Position numbers and translations under genes: made by a program
Source: DATDOY01 sp035293045
Lineage (GTDB): Bacteria > Actinomycetota > Acidimicrobiia > IMCC26256 > JACPCJ01
DNA: 26,705 nt
Reading direction: 5' to 3'
Assembly: GCA_035293045.1 (NCBI GenBank)
Contig: DATDOY010000123.1
Coordinates: 1-26,705 of the forward strand
The notes under the pieces: generated by a model
Databases searched by the model: none
Seen by the model: only the letters and a program-made list of their open reading frames with translations
What the model was told of the DNA's origin: nothing
Shown: positions 6,868-13,974 of the stretch, in pieces
How the letters are laid out: every line of letters begins with the position of its first letter
How positions within the stretch are numbered: the stretch's first letter is position 1

Positions 6868-7683
6868 TCACGCGCGCATGCGGATGCGAAACAGGGCCCG
6901 CCGGGCCGCCGCGAGCACCGTGGCTCGCGTCAGTCCGAGGCGGAGGTCGAAGTCTCCGACGAAGCCAGCACGATGAAGTCGGCGAAAGAAGGTTCGGGCC
7001 TGGTGGGCCTGGTCCCTGATCAGGTCCGCGCTCCAGGATCCTTCCGAAACCCGGAACGTCGCGAGCGTCTCGTTGACGCCATAGAACGCGCCCTGCTGGA
7101 GCAACCGGCACCACATGTCGAGATCGATCATGTAGGCCTCCGCGGAGCTCCAAGGTCCGACCGACAGGAGATCGGCGCGCCGGATGAGCGCGGCCGACGG
7201 CTCTCCAATCAGGTTGGTTCCGCTGCGCACGACGGCCCTGATGGCCGCATCACCCGAATGCCATCCAGCGAGGTGTCGGATTCCCCGATCGCGCACGATT
7301 GTTTCGCCTCGGGCGTCGACGATGTTCCGCCGAGCTGACGTGAGGATCACGTCGGGGTGCGCCTCGAGAACAGCAACCTCGGCCTCTAGACATCGTGGGG
7401 CAATGGTGTCGTCGCTGCACAGGAGCTTGACGTATCGCCCCGAGCAGAGGGCGGTAGCCCGATTCCAGTTTGCGGCGGCCCCGATGTTCGCCTGCGAGGG
7501 GTGGACTTGTACTCGACGATCGACAAAACCCTGCGCGACGGCCACAGTCCGATCGGGCGACGCGTCATCAACGACGATCACTTCGATGTCGTCGATCGTC
7601 TGCGCAAGAGCGGACCTGATGGTGTCGCCGATGAACGCCTCTGCGCGGTACGCGGGAATACAGACGGAGACGAGGGGGGGCAC
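6868..7683 (-). CDS. GT2-family glycosyltransferase
   Basis: The product has 271 residues. It opens with the GT-A strand VSVCIPAYRAE (5-15), has VIVVDDASPD (36-44) for nucleotide-sugar binding, NIGAAANWNRA (66-76) and the metal-binding CSDD (89-92), followed by the acceptor half with SAEAYMIDLDMWCRL. There are no membrane helices, so it is a cytoplasmic or membrane-associated enzyme adding a sugar to a glycan or lipid carrier; donor and acceptor are unknown. The GTG start at 7681-7683 is 6 nt after the stop of the DPM1/GtrB-like gene, so the two are almost certainly one transcript. Confidence 0.88.
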   Translation of the reverse strand: MPPLVSVCIPAYRAEAFIGDTIRSALAQTIDDIEVIVVDDASPDRTVAVAQGFVDRRVQVHPSQANIGAAANWNRATALCSGRYVKLLCSDDTIAPRCLEAEVAVLEAHPDVILTSARRNIVDARGETIVRDRGIRHLAGWHSGDAAIRAVVRSGTNLIGEPSAALIRRADLLSVGPWSSAEAYMIDLDMWCRLLQQGAFYGVNETLATFRVSEGSWSADLIRDQAHQARTFFRRLHRAGFVGDFDLRLGLTRATVLAAARRALFRIRMRA

Positions 7684-7689
7684 CGCGCG

Positions 7690-8649
7690 TTAGGTCGGGT
7701 CGCCGCAGTTGATTCGCTCGCCCACGACGTAGAGCGGCCGCCCCTTGGTCTCGCGGTACACGCGACCCAGGTACTCACCCAGGATCCCGATGGTCAGAAG
7801 CTGCACGCCGCCAATGAAGAGGATGGTCGCCATGAGAGAGGGCCAACCTTGAATGGCCGCGTCGGGGTGGATCGCCACGTCGATCAGGATCCATGCCATC
7901 CACGCCATAGCGACGACCGTCACTAGGAAACCGAGTTGGGCGGCGAGACGCAGCGGGCGCTCAGTGAAACTGGTGATCCCGTCCAGCGCGAACCGCACCA
8001 TTTTCCCGAGCGTGTACTTCGAGGCCCCCGCGAGGCGCGGGCCACGCTCGTATGCCACCGAGGTCTGTGGGAAGCCGACCCAGGACACCATGCCGCGCAA
8101 GTAGCGGTTCTCCTCACGCATCTCGCCGAGGACTGCGACGACCGTCCGGTCCAGGAGTCGAAAATCACCCGCGTCGTGCGGGAGCGGCGTGTCGCTCAGA
8201 CGGCCAAGGAGCCGATAGAACCACTTCGCCGTCATGAGTTTGAAGCGGTTCTCACCGGAGCGGCGCGAGCGGACGCCGTAGACCACCTTGAACCCCTTCC
8301 GCCACTGGTCGACGAGATCGGCGATGACCTCGGGCGGATCCTGGAGATCCGAATCAATGATGACGACCGCGTCCCCGACGGCGTGATCAACGCCCGCCGT
8401 GATGGCCAATTGATGACCGAAGTTCCGCGACAGATCCACGATCTTGATGCGGGGTTCGGACAGTCCGAGTTCTCGAAGGATCTCGATCGATCGATCGGTG
8501 CTGCCGTCGTTGACGAACACAACTTCCCACGCCAAGTCGGAATCGAGCTGGTCGAGAACGTGCACGAGACGTTCGGCGAAGGTCGCGAGGCCAGCTTCCT
8601 CGTTGTACACGGGGGCGACGACAGATAGGAGGCTTGTCGCGGTACTCAT
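7690..8649 (-). CDS. DPM1/GtrB-like polyprenyl-phosphate glycosyltransferase (GT2 with two C-terminal membrane helices)
   Basis: The product has 319 residues. The catalytic GT-A domain shows VVAPVYNEEAGL, VVFVNDGSTD, SRNFGHQLAITAG and the DSDLQDPPE metal-binding motif, then GDFRLLDR. The last third carries two membrane helices (LAAQLGFLVTVVAMAWMAWI and the ILFIGGVQLLTIGILGEYLG region). This is the build of enzymes that attach glucose, mannose or aminoarabinose-type sugars to undecaprenyl phosphate, making donors for GT-C enzymes such as the PIG-V-like pair next door; that pairing is inference. The ATG at 8647-8649 is preferred to a TTG five codons upstream. It stands between a lipoprotein gene upstream and a GT2 gene 6 nt downstream, all on the minus strand. 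Confidence 0.88.
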   Translation of the reverse strand: MSTATSLLSVVAPVYNEEAGLATFAERLVHVLDQLDSDLAWEVVFVNDGSTDRSIEILRELGLSEPRIKIVDLSRNFGHQLAITAGVDHAVGDAVVIIDSDLQDPPEVIADLVDQWRKGFKVVYGVRSRRSGENRFKLMTAKWFYRLLGRLSDTPLPHDAGDFRLLDRTVVAVLGEMREENRYLRGMVSWVGFPQTSVAYERGPRLAGASKYTLGKMVRFALDGITSFTERPLRLAAQLGFLVTVVAMAWMAWILIDVAIHPDAAIQGWPSLMATILFIGGVQLLTIGILGEYLGRVYRETKGRPLYVVGERINCGDPT

Positions 8650-8697
8650 AGGTCGTCCGAGCAAGGCTACCGGCGGGCGACCCCAGAAACGGAGCGA

Positions 8698-9342
8698 CTA
8701 GGGGCTGACCGTGATCGAAACGGGCGCCGCGGTTACGTCGACGCCGAGGTTGATGCCGGCGCGGGCGTCGTAGGTTCCCGGCGCCACCGAGCGACTGCGA
8801 ATCCTGATCGGCCAGGTGCGGGTCTCGCCGGGGCCGATCTGGTCGGCACGAACGGCCATGGCGCACGCCGAGGGCTCGGACACGAGGGTCCCGGCGGCGT
8901 CGTAGAGGCCCTGTTCCGTTTCACACTGATTCGGATGGGTCAGATCGACGACCGAGGCCGTCGGGTTGTGAGCCACCAGCGTCCCGGTGACGTCGGTGCC
9001 GGCCGGGATCGTCGTGGCGTCGACGCGAAACTCCAGCGTCAGCGAGGTCGCGTCCGCACTCGCCACTGATTCAGGAGGCGCGCTCGGTGTTTCGGGAACC
9101 GCGGAACCCTCGTCGTTCTCGGTCGCGCCGTGGGACGACTCCGCAGGGGCAGCCGTCGACGCCGCTCCCTCGGTCTCGAGCGAGGCGGAGGCCTCGACGC
9201 GAGGGGCGATGGCGACGGGCTCGTCGCGGGCAATGCGGGCACCGCGTACTTCGGCGTCGGGCTTCTCTGAGCCGCACGCGCCGAGGGTCGCGCCGAGGGC
9301 GAGCGCCGCAACACACGCCAGACGGGTCGACCAGCGATCCAT
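8698..9342 (-). CDS. Lipoprotein with C-terminal BsuPI-like immunoglobulin-fold domain
   Basis: The product has 214 residues. Residues 1-22 are a signal peptide and the lipobox LGAC places the lipidated cysteine at C23, so the mature protein sits on the outer face of the membrane. Residues 24-105 are low complexity and rich in A, E, S and P, a flexible stalk. From about residue 108 a beta-rich domain runs to the end: LTLEFRVDATTIPAGTDVTG, then VVDLTHPNQC, IGPGETRTWPIRI and PGTYDARAGI, which resembles BsuPI-type or related Ig-like domains. The ligand is unknown. The ATG at 9340-9342 has GAAGGTG about 6 nt upstream. It stands upstream of the GT2 genes on the same strand. Confidence 0.78.
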   Translation of the reverse strand: MDRWSTRLACVAALALGATLGACGSEKPDAEVRGARIARDEPVAIAPRVEASASLETEGAASTAAPAESSHGATENDEGSAVPETPSAPPESVASADATSLTLEFRVDATTIPAGTDVTGTLVAHNPTASVVDLTHPNQCETEQGLYDAAGTLVSEPSACAMAVRADQIGPGETRTWPIRIRSRSVAPGTYDARAGINLGVDVTAAPVSITVSP

Positions 9343-9364
9343 GACAGCACCTTCGCCGCTCGTG

Positions 9365-9380
9365 CGGGAGAGTCCTCCCG
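9365..9380 (-). promoter_or_regulatory. Small inverted repeat just after a possible -10 box of the lipoprotein gene
   Basis: CGGGAG-AGTC-CTCCCG is a perfect 6-bp inverted repeat. On the minus strand TAGGGT (9386 to 9381) directly precedes it, so the repeat would sit at the transcription start or form a 5' hairpin about 23 nt before the ATG. Confidence 0.3.
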
Positions 9381-9394
9381 ACCCTACGCGCGGA

Positions 9395-9418
9395 AGGAGC
9401 CGTCGTTGGACGGCTCCT
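9395..9418 (-). terminator. GC-rich hairpin terminator after the secreted-protein gene
   Basis: A perfect 10-bp stem, AGGAGCCGTC (9395-9404) with GACGGCTCCT (9409-9418), closes a 4-base loop. It begins 30 nt after the stop of the secreted-protein gene on the minus strand and precedes the lipoprotein gene. There is no long U tract, as is common for hairpin terminators in high-GC actinobacteria. Confidence 0.6.
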
Positions 9419-9447
9419 CCCAAAAGTCCGAATTGGAGGCGGGATCG

Positions 9448-9888
9448 CTACCCGCAGTGCTCCGATGTGTCTCCGGCTCCAGGGTGCGTGGCGTCGAGCG
9501 ATCCTGCCGGGTCGCCACAGCGAACGCCGCTTTGGTCGACCCGCACCCAGCCTTGGGCCTCGGTCGCGTTGTCGGCATCGCCGTCGGCCGCGATGTACCC
9601 CCCGTCGTCACTCGTCGCGATCGCTCGACCCTGAATCGGGAGGTCGGCGTCGTCGTTGCACACCTCAACCCCGTTGGGTCCGGCGTAGACCGTCGCGCCG
9701 CCGACGTCGGTGCCTGCCCCGCAGCTGACCTGGTTGTCCCACACCTCGCTGCACACCCCCGTCACGGGGTCACAGACCGTGTCCTCCTCGTGGGATCCGC
9801 TCGGGCCGTCCGCGAGCGCGGGACCGGCGATCCCGAACACCGCAGCGGCCGCGAGCAACACCAGTGGCTTCCTCACCCGTGGTTTCAC
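9448..9888 (-). CDS. Secreted cysteine-containing protein of unknown function
   Basis: The product has 146 residues. Residues 1-26 are a classical signal peptide (MKPRVRKPLVLLAAAAVFGI then AGPALA) with cleavage expected after A26, leaving an acidic mature protein of about 120 residues. It holds six cysteines, in TVCDPVTGVCSEVW, QVSCGAG, VEVCNDD, VRCGDPAG and the C-terminal HCG, which could make three disulfides outside the cell. I do not recognise a family; the glycine- and aspartate-rich middle (DGGYIAADGDADNA) suggests a small beta-structured exported protein. The GTG at 9886-9888 is certain: a perfect AGGAGG lies 6 nt upstream. It is divergent from the mutase gene, with an inverted repeat between them, and is followed by a terminator. 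Confidence 0.72.
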   Translation of the reverse strand: MKPRVRKPLVLLAAAAVFGIAGPALADGPSGSHEEDTVCDPVTGVCSEVWDNQVSCGAGTDVGGATVYAGPNGVEVCNDDADLPIQGRAIATSDDGGYIAADGDADNATEAQGWVRVDQSGVRCGDPAGSLDATHPGAGDTSEHCG

Positions 9889-9922
9889 GTGGCGCCTCCT
9901 GTTCTCAGGCGTTGTCGACGAC

Positions 9923-9949
9923 GCGTGATTCCCCGGTGCTCGATCACGC
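9923..9949. promoter_or_regulatory. Two-turn inverted repeat between the secreted-protein and mutase genes
   Basis: GCGTGAT (9923-9929) and ATCACGC (9943-9949) are perfect reverse complements with centres 20 bases apart, about two helical turns. This spacing suits a dimeric regulator. It lies 35-61 bases upstream of the secreted-protein start and 43-69 bases before the mutase -10 box. Confidence 0.4.
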
Positions 9950-9991
9950 AAACACCGCGTGCTCGGCTCCGGCTGCTCCGGGGTGCCCCGG

Positions 9992-9997
9992 TACGCT
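9992..9997 (+). promoter_or_regulatory. Leaderless-type -10 box (TACGCT) of the mutase gene
   Basis: TACGCT, preceded by GG, ends 6 nt before the ATG at 10004. No ribosome site lies between them. It supports this ATG over one 45 nt upstream. Confidence 0.5.
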
Positions 9998-10003
9998 TCG
10001 GTC

Positions 10004-11581
10004 ATGGCGGACCGCCGAACCGACTCGGGCATCGAGATCGATCCCGTCTACACGCAAGCGCACCTCGACGGGTTCGAACCTGACGCCAAGCTGGGTCTCC
10101 CGGGCGCCGCCCCCTACACGCGGGGCGTCTACGCCAGCATGTACCGCGAACGTCCGTGGACGATGCGCCAGTACGCCGGGTTCGGAACTGCGGAGGAGAC
10201 CAACCAGCGGTTCCACTACCTCCTTGGGGTGGGCCAGACCGGCCTGTCGTGCGCCTTCGACCTGCCGACGCAAATGGGGTACGACTCCGATCACCCGCGG
10301 GCCCAGGGCGAAGTGGGCAAGGTCGGCGTCGCCATCGACTCGCTCGAAGACATGGAGCTGCTCCTCCACGGCTTGCCCCTCGACAAGGTCACGACCTCGA
10401 TGACCATCAACTCGACGGCGAGCGTGTTGCTGTTGCTCTACGAGCTCGTCGCCGAGGGGCAGGGCGTGCCGTCGACGGAGATCGGCGGCACCGTGCAGAA
10501 CGACCTGCTGAAGGAGTACGTCGCGCGGGGCACCTACATCTATCCGCCGCGGCCTTCGATGCGGATCATCACGGATCTCTTCGCCTACTGCCAAGAGAAC
10601 GTTCCGAAGTGGAACACGATTTCGATCTCCGGATACCACATTCGTGAAGCGGGTTCGACGGCGGTGCAGGAGTTGGCGTTCACCCTGTCCAACGCCATCG
10701 CCTACGTGCAGGCTGCGATCGACGCCGGGCTCGACGTCGACGAGTTTGCACCGCGGCTCGCCTTCTTCTGGAACGGCCACAACAACTTCCTCGAGGAGGT
10801 GGCGAAGTTCCGGGCGTCTCGCCGAATGTGGCATCGCATCATGACCGAACGGTTCGGCGCGAAGGATCCTCGCTCGGCGCTCTTGCGGTTCCACACCCAG
10901 ACCGGCGGGTCGACCCTGACCGCTCAGCAGCCCGAGAACAACATCGTCCGCGTGGCGCTGCAAGGGATGGCGGCGGTCCTCGGCGGCACGCAGTCGCTCC
11001 ACACCAACGGTTTTGACGAGGCGCTCGGGCTTCCGACCGAACGGGCGGCCAAGATCGCACTCCGTACGCAGCAGATCATCGCCTACGAATCGGGGATCAC
11101 CGACACCGTCGACCCGTTGGCCGGCTCGTACTTCGTGGAGTGGCTCACCGATGAGGTCGAGGCGAAGGCATGGGAATACATCGAGCGCATCGACGAGATG
11201 GGCGGAGCGCTCGCGGCCATCGAGGCGGGCTACATGCAAGAAGAGATCGAGAAGGCGGCCTTCGCGTGGGCGAAGGCCGTCGACGACGGCGACAAGGTGA
11301 TCGTCGGCGTGAACCGCTTCGTCGACGAGCAGATCGAGCCCACGGACGTGTTTCCCATCGATCCCGAACTCGAACGACGCCAGTGTGATCGCTTGCGAGC
11401 CCTACGGGAGCGACGCGACAACGCGGCCGTCAAGACGAAGCTCGAAGATCTCCGAGCGGCCGCTCGGGGCACCGCCAACATCTTGTATCCGATGAAGGAC
11501 GCGCTCCGGGCCTACGCGACCCTCGGCGAGGTGAGCGACGTCCTCCGTGAAGAGTTCGGCGTATACCAGCCCACTCGCTAG
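10004..11581 (+). CDS. Methylmalonyl-CoA mutase large (substrate-binding) subunit, without B12 domain
   Basis: The product has 525 residues and covers the TIM-barrel and linker part of methylmalonyl-CoA mutase (COG1884 type): RPWTMRQYAGFGTAEETN, FDLPTQMGYDSDHPRA, TTSMTINSTA, GGTVQNDLLKEYVARGTYIYPP, SGYHIREAGSTA and LRFHTQTGGSTLTAQQP. Y57 and R175 match the tyrosine and arginine that mark methylmalonyl-CoA mutase; isobutyryl-CoA mutase has phenylalanine and glutamine there. It interconverts (R)-methylmalonyl-CoA and succinyl-CoA by a radical mechanism. The cobalamin-binding domain is missing, so a separate small subunit must be encoded elsewhere; none is in this window, nor is a MeaB chaperone. 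The ATG at 10004 fits a leaderless start. Specificity assignment rests on two residues. Confidence 0.92.
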   Translation: MADRRTDSGIEIDPVYTQAHLDGFEPDAKLGLPGAAPYTRGVYASMYRERPWTMRQYAGFGTAEETNQRFHYLLGVGQTGLSCAFDLPTQMGYDSDHPRAQGEVGKVGVAIDSLEDMELLLHGLPLDKVTTSMTINSTASVLLLLYELVAEGQGVPSTEIGGTVQNDLLKEYVARGTYIYPPRPSMRIITDLFAYCQENVPKWNTISISGYHIREAGSTAVQELAFTLSNAIAYVQAAIDAGLDVDEFAPRLAFFWNGHNNFLEEVAKFRASRRMWHRIMTERFGAKDPRSALLRFHTQTGGSTLTAQQPENNIVRVALQGMAAVLGGTQSLHTNGFDEALGLPTERAAKIALRTQQIIAYESGITDTVDPLAGSYFVEWLTDEVEAKAWEYIERIDEMGGALAAIEAGYMQEEIEKAAFAWAKAVDDGDKVIVGVNRFVDEQIEPTDVFPIDPELERRQCDRLRALRERRDNAAVKTKLEDLRAAARGTANILYPMKDALRAYATLGEVSDVLREEFGVYQPTR

Positions 11582-11591
11582 CGGCCCGCGC

Positions 11592-11990
11592 TCAGGCGGG
11601 CGAGAGGACTGGGAGGCCGAGCTCGCGGGCGGCGTCGAGGAGCCGACCGTCGTAGGCGATGAAAGCGCCCAGGTCGCTGCCGAGCGACAGCGCCGACGCC
11701 AGATGGATGGCGTCGAGCGAACGCAGGGTGGTGGGGACGTCGCGGACCGCCCCATCGATGATTTCTCCGGTGATGGCGATCGAGGCCGTCATCCTCAACG
11801 CATCGTCGGCGCGGCGGACGTAGCCATCGTCGAAGCCGGCCTTCCGGACCGTCCGCCGAAGCTCAATCGCCCCGATCACGCTCGTCGCACGGGCAGGCCA
11901 CTGCCGGATCTCCTTATGGATGGCGTCTGACTCCGCCTCGGGGAGCACCAACTTCACGAGTGCAGACGCATCCAGGTAGGCGAGGATCAC
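11592..11990 (-). CDS. vapC: PIN-domain ribonuclease toxin (second VapC-like)
   Basis: The product has 132 residues with the PIN acidic set: D7 in LAYLDASALVKL, E43 in GAIELRRT, D93 in SLDAIHLASA and D114 in IAYDGRL. This 'YxDASALVKL' type is the one usually paired with Phd/YefM antitoxins. It is expected to cut RNA with Mg2+; the target is not visible. The GTG start at 11988-11990 overlaps the antitoxin stop by 4 nt (GTGA), so coupled translation is likely. It converges with the mutase gene, whose stop is 10 bases away. It is not closely similar to the other PIN protein at 2918-3325, so this is a separate module, not a duplicate. Confidence 0.88.
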   Translation of the reverse strand: MILAYLDASALVKLVLPEAESDAIHKEIRQWPARATSVIGAIELRRTVRKAGFDDGYVRRADDALRMTASIAITGEIIDGAVRDVPTTLRSLDAIHLASALSLGSDLGAFIAYDGRLLDAARELGLPVLSPA

Positions 11991-12268
11991 GGGAGGCGCT
12001 CCTCTCGCTCTTCCTGAAGGGCCCGAGAACCGCGATCGGAGATGGGGCCGGTGGGCGGCGGCAGATCGGCGAGATCACCCTCGGCGGGGCGGGCCTTGCC
12101 TTCTGCGATGAGCCGATCGAGCACGCTCATTTCCGTCCGCAGCGGCGCCAGCGACGCCACCGGTCGGCCATGCTCGGTGACGGTGAGGGTTTCCCCTCGC
12201 TTCACTCGTCGCAGGTAGACACTCAGGTTTTGCCGCAACTCACGAACGCCCACTTCGTCGGCCTTCAT
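11987..12268 (-). CDS. Phd/YefM-family antitoxin
   Basis: The product has 93 residues. The N-terminal half, GVRELRQNLSVYLRRVKRGE then LTVTEHGRPVASLAPL, is the classic Phd/YefM fold that dimerises and binds the operator. The C-terminal half (LDRLIAEGKARPAEGDLADLP) is the flexible stretch that neutralises the PIN toxin. The ATG at 12266-12268 has no ribosome site, and TACTCT (12281 to 12276) ends 7 nt upstream, so the message may be leaderless. A pair of 7-bp direct repeats lies across this promoter and is the probable self-repression site. The toxin gene overlaps its stop by 4 nt. Confidence 0.87.
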   Translation of the reverse strand: MKADEVGVRELRQNLSVYLRRVKRGETLTVTEHGRPVASLAPLRTEMSVLDRLIAEGKARPAEGDLADLPPPTGPISDRGSRALQEEREERLP

Positions 12269-12285
12269 GTAGCACAGAGTAGCAC
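12269..12285 (-). promoter_or_regulatory. Promoter and direct-repeat operator of the Phd/PIN module
   Basis: GTAGCAC occurs at 12269-12275 and 12279-12285, a 10-bp period that puts both copies on one DNA face. The -10 box TACTCT (12281 to 12276, minus strand) lies across the gap and the second copy, 7 nt before the antitoxin ATG. Confidence 0.5.
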
Positions 12286-12310
12286 TTTTTGACGGGGAAG
12301 AGACGGCCGC

Positions 12311-12520
12311 CTACGACGCCTCGGACCAATGCTCGTCGGGGATGCCCTCGAGGGCCCGCCGGGCCGCCGCGACGCCCTCGAGTCCGCGGGATCGCGTGGC
12401 CGAATCGAGCGTCCATTCGTTGGCGGGGCTGGCGGGGGTGGGCTCGGTGAGGATGAGCCGCATCTGGCGACTCCGGCGGGGGCGGGGCGCCTGAGTTCGG
12501 GATTCGTGTTTGCGCTTCAT
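12311..12520 (-). CDS. Small conserved-looking protein of unknown function
   Basis: The product has 69 residues, is basic at its N-terminus (MKRKHESRTQAPRPRRSRQ) and has a helical C-terminal half with WTLDSATRSRGLEGVAAARR. I recall short actinobacterial proteins ending in a similar 'W-x-L-D-x-x-T-R-x-x-G-x-x-G-V-A-x-A-R' segment, but no function is known to me. The ribosome site is poor (GGAG only 2 nt before the ATG). It lies between the Phd/PIN module and thiO, on the minus strand. It may be real, but evidence is limited to the patterned C-terminal half. Confidence 0.45.
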   Translation of the reverse strand: MKRKHESRTQAPRPRRSRQMRLILTEPTPASPANEWTLDSATRSRGLEGVAAARRALEGIPDEHWSEAS

Positions 12521-12614
12521 GTCTCCATGATGCCCACGGGGTGAGACATCTAAGGCCGTGGCCCTGACCAGCGCTTTTGGCCGATGTCAAGGCGTGGTGT
12601 CGGGCGTGGATTGG

Positions 12615-12620
12615 TAGCGT
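12615..12620 (+). promoter_or_regulatory. Leaderless-type -10 box (TAGCGT) of the thi operon
   Basis: TAGCGT, preceded by GG, ends 7 nt before the ATG at 12628, which has no ribosome site. A transcript starting here leaves no room for a TPP riboswitch. Confidence 0.5.
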
Positions 12621-12627
12621 GGCGCCC

Positions 12628-13773
12628 ATGCCCGATCATCCCGACGTGGCGGTGATCGGTGGCGGCGTTGCCGGCCTCGGCGTGGCCTGGCGGTGCGCCC
12701 AGCGCGGTCTCCGGGTGACCGTGATCGACCCCAACCCCGGGCAGGGCGCCTCGCACGTCGCGGCGGGCATGATCGCGCCGATCTCCGAGGCCACCTACGG
12801 CGAAGAGCCGCTCCTCGCGCTGGCGATCGAATCCGCCGGGCGCTGGCCGACGTTCGCGGCCGACCTCGAGGAATCCGCCGGCCTCGATATCGGATACCTC
12901 CGCGAAGGCTCGCTGGCCGTCGCGCTCACGGCCGACGACAACCGGAGCCTTGAGACCCTCTTCGATTTCCAACGATCACTGGGTCTTCACGCCGAGCGCC
13001 TCCGGGGCGAAGAGTGCCGTCGCCTCGAACCGGCGCTCGCCCCCGGCGTTCGAGGCGGAATCTGGGTCCCCGGAGAACAGCAGGTCGACAACCGCGCCAC
13101 CACCGCGGCGTTGATCAGGGCGTGCGACCGGGCCGGCGTCGCGTTTCTTCGCGAGCGAGCGTCGGGCGCCGTTGTCGCCGATGAGAGGTTCGACGGAGTC
13201 CTCGTCGGCGACGAGGTCGTCCGCGCCGCCACGACGGTGCTGGCGGCAGGGGCGTGGTCGGGGTCGCTTCCGGGTTTGCCTCCCGAGATCGCGCCTCCCG
13301 TGCGCCCCGTGAAGGGTCAGATCCTTCGACTACGCCACCGCACGGCCGATCGCGTGCTGTCCCGCGAGGTCTGGGGACGCGTCGACGGGCGCGAGAGTTA
13401 TCTCGTCCCACGCGCGAATGGCGAGATGGTCATCGGGGGCACCGTCGAGGAACAGGGCTTCGACACGACGGTGACCGGCGACGCGGTCAGGGTGCTGCTC
13501 GACTCGGCCTTTGCCCTCGTCCCGGCCGTCGACGATCTCGAGTTCATCGAGGCATCCGCGGGTCTGCGTCCCGGCACCCCCGACAACGCCCCGATCCTCG
13601 GATCGTCGCCGCTCGACGGCCTGGTCTTCGCCACGGGGCATTACCGCCACGGCTTTCTCCTTCTTCCGGTGACGGCCGACGCGATCGCGACCCTCATCGT
13701 CGACGGAGACGCACCCGCCGAAATTCAGCCGTTTTCCTCAGCCCGCTTCGCGCTCGGCGGCGTCGTGGGATGA
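12628..13773 (+). CDS. thiO: Glycine oxidase ThiO (FAD-dependent)
   Basis: The product has 381 residues. It opens with the FAD dinucleotide-binding fingerprint VAVIGGGVAGLGVAWRCAQR and the strand VTVIDPNPGQGAS, followed by AAGMIAP, the segment typical of glycine oxidases and the DAO superfamily. VRPVKGQILRL, SYLVPRANGEMVIGGTVE, SAGLRPGTPDNAPILG and ATGHYRHGFLLLPVTAD complete the fold. ThiO oxidises glycine to the iminoglycine (dehydroglycine) used by ThiG to build the thiazole of thiamine in aerobes. It is followed by thiS with an ATGA overlap and by thiG, which confirms the assignment. An ATG 17 codons upstream is rejected because the chosen start follows a TAGCGT box by 7 nt and begins the family's usual N-terminus. 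Confidence 0.93.
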   Translation: MPDHPDVAVIGGGVAGLGVAWRCAQRGLRVTVIDPNPGQGASHVAAGMIAPISEATYGEEPLLALAIESAGRWPTFAADLEESAGLDIGYLREGSLAVALTADDNRSLETLFDFQRSLGLHAERLRGEECRRLEPALAPGVRGGIWVPGEQQVDNRATTAALIRACDRAGVAFLRERASGAVVADERFDGVLVGDEVVRAATTVLAAGAWSGSLPGLPPEIAPPVRPVKGQILRLRHRTADRVLSREVWGRVDGRESYLVPRANGEMVIGGTVEEQGFDTTVTGDAVRVLLDSAFALVPAVDDLEFIEASAGLRPGTPDNAPILGSSPLDGLVFATGHYRHGFLLLPVTADAIATLIVDGDAPAEIQPFSSARFALGGVVG

Positions 13774-13970
13774 GGATCACCGTCAACGGCGAAGATCGAA
13801 CGGTTCCGCCGGGCACGACGGTGGGGTCCGTCGTGGATTCCCTACGATCGGAGCGCCGGGGACTGGCGGCGGCCCTCAATGAAGAGGTGGTGCCAAGGAG
13901 TCGGTGGGACGATGTGACCGTGAGTGAGGGCGACCGCATCGAGGTTCTGACCGCAGCGCAGGGAGGATGA
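13770..13970 (+). CDS. thiS: Sulfur carrier protein ThiS
   Basis: The product has 66 residues with a ubiquitin-like beta-grasp pattern: MRITVNGEDRTVPPGTTVGS, then GLAAALNEEVVPRSRWDDVT and GDRIEVLTAAQGG. The C-terminal Gly65-Gly66 is the site that is adenylated and turned into a thiocarboxylate, the sulfur donor for thiazole formation on ThiG. The ATG overlaps the thiO stop (ATGA, 13770-13773) and thiG begins 4 nt after its stop, so all three are translated from one message. The ThiF-like enzyme that must activate it is not in this operon; a rhodanese-type protein at the window's left edge is a possible but unproven partner. Confidence 0.93.
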   Translation: MRITVNGEDRTVPPGTTVGSVVDSLRSERRGLAAALNEEVVPRSRWDDVTVSEGDRIEVLTAAQGG

Positions 13971-13974
13971 CCAC

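Noticed and set aside
10069..10082. tRNA T-loop-like GGTTCGAACC
   Set aside because: It lies within the mutase coding sequence and no acceptor, D or anticodon stem fits around it.
9944..11239. A 431-codon minus-strand frame opposite the mutase gene
   Set aside because: The mutase on the plus strand is unmistakable; the antisense product has no recognisable motif.
12533..12575. Possible TPP riboswitch before the thi operon (fragments resembling GGGGTG, TGAGA and CCCTGACCAGCG)
   Set aside because: The pieces are too close together to form the TPP aptamer and the conserved CTGAGA and ACCTGATC segments are not complete. The thiO start also appears leaderless, leaving no transcribed leader.
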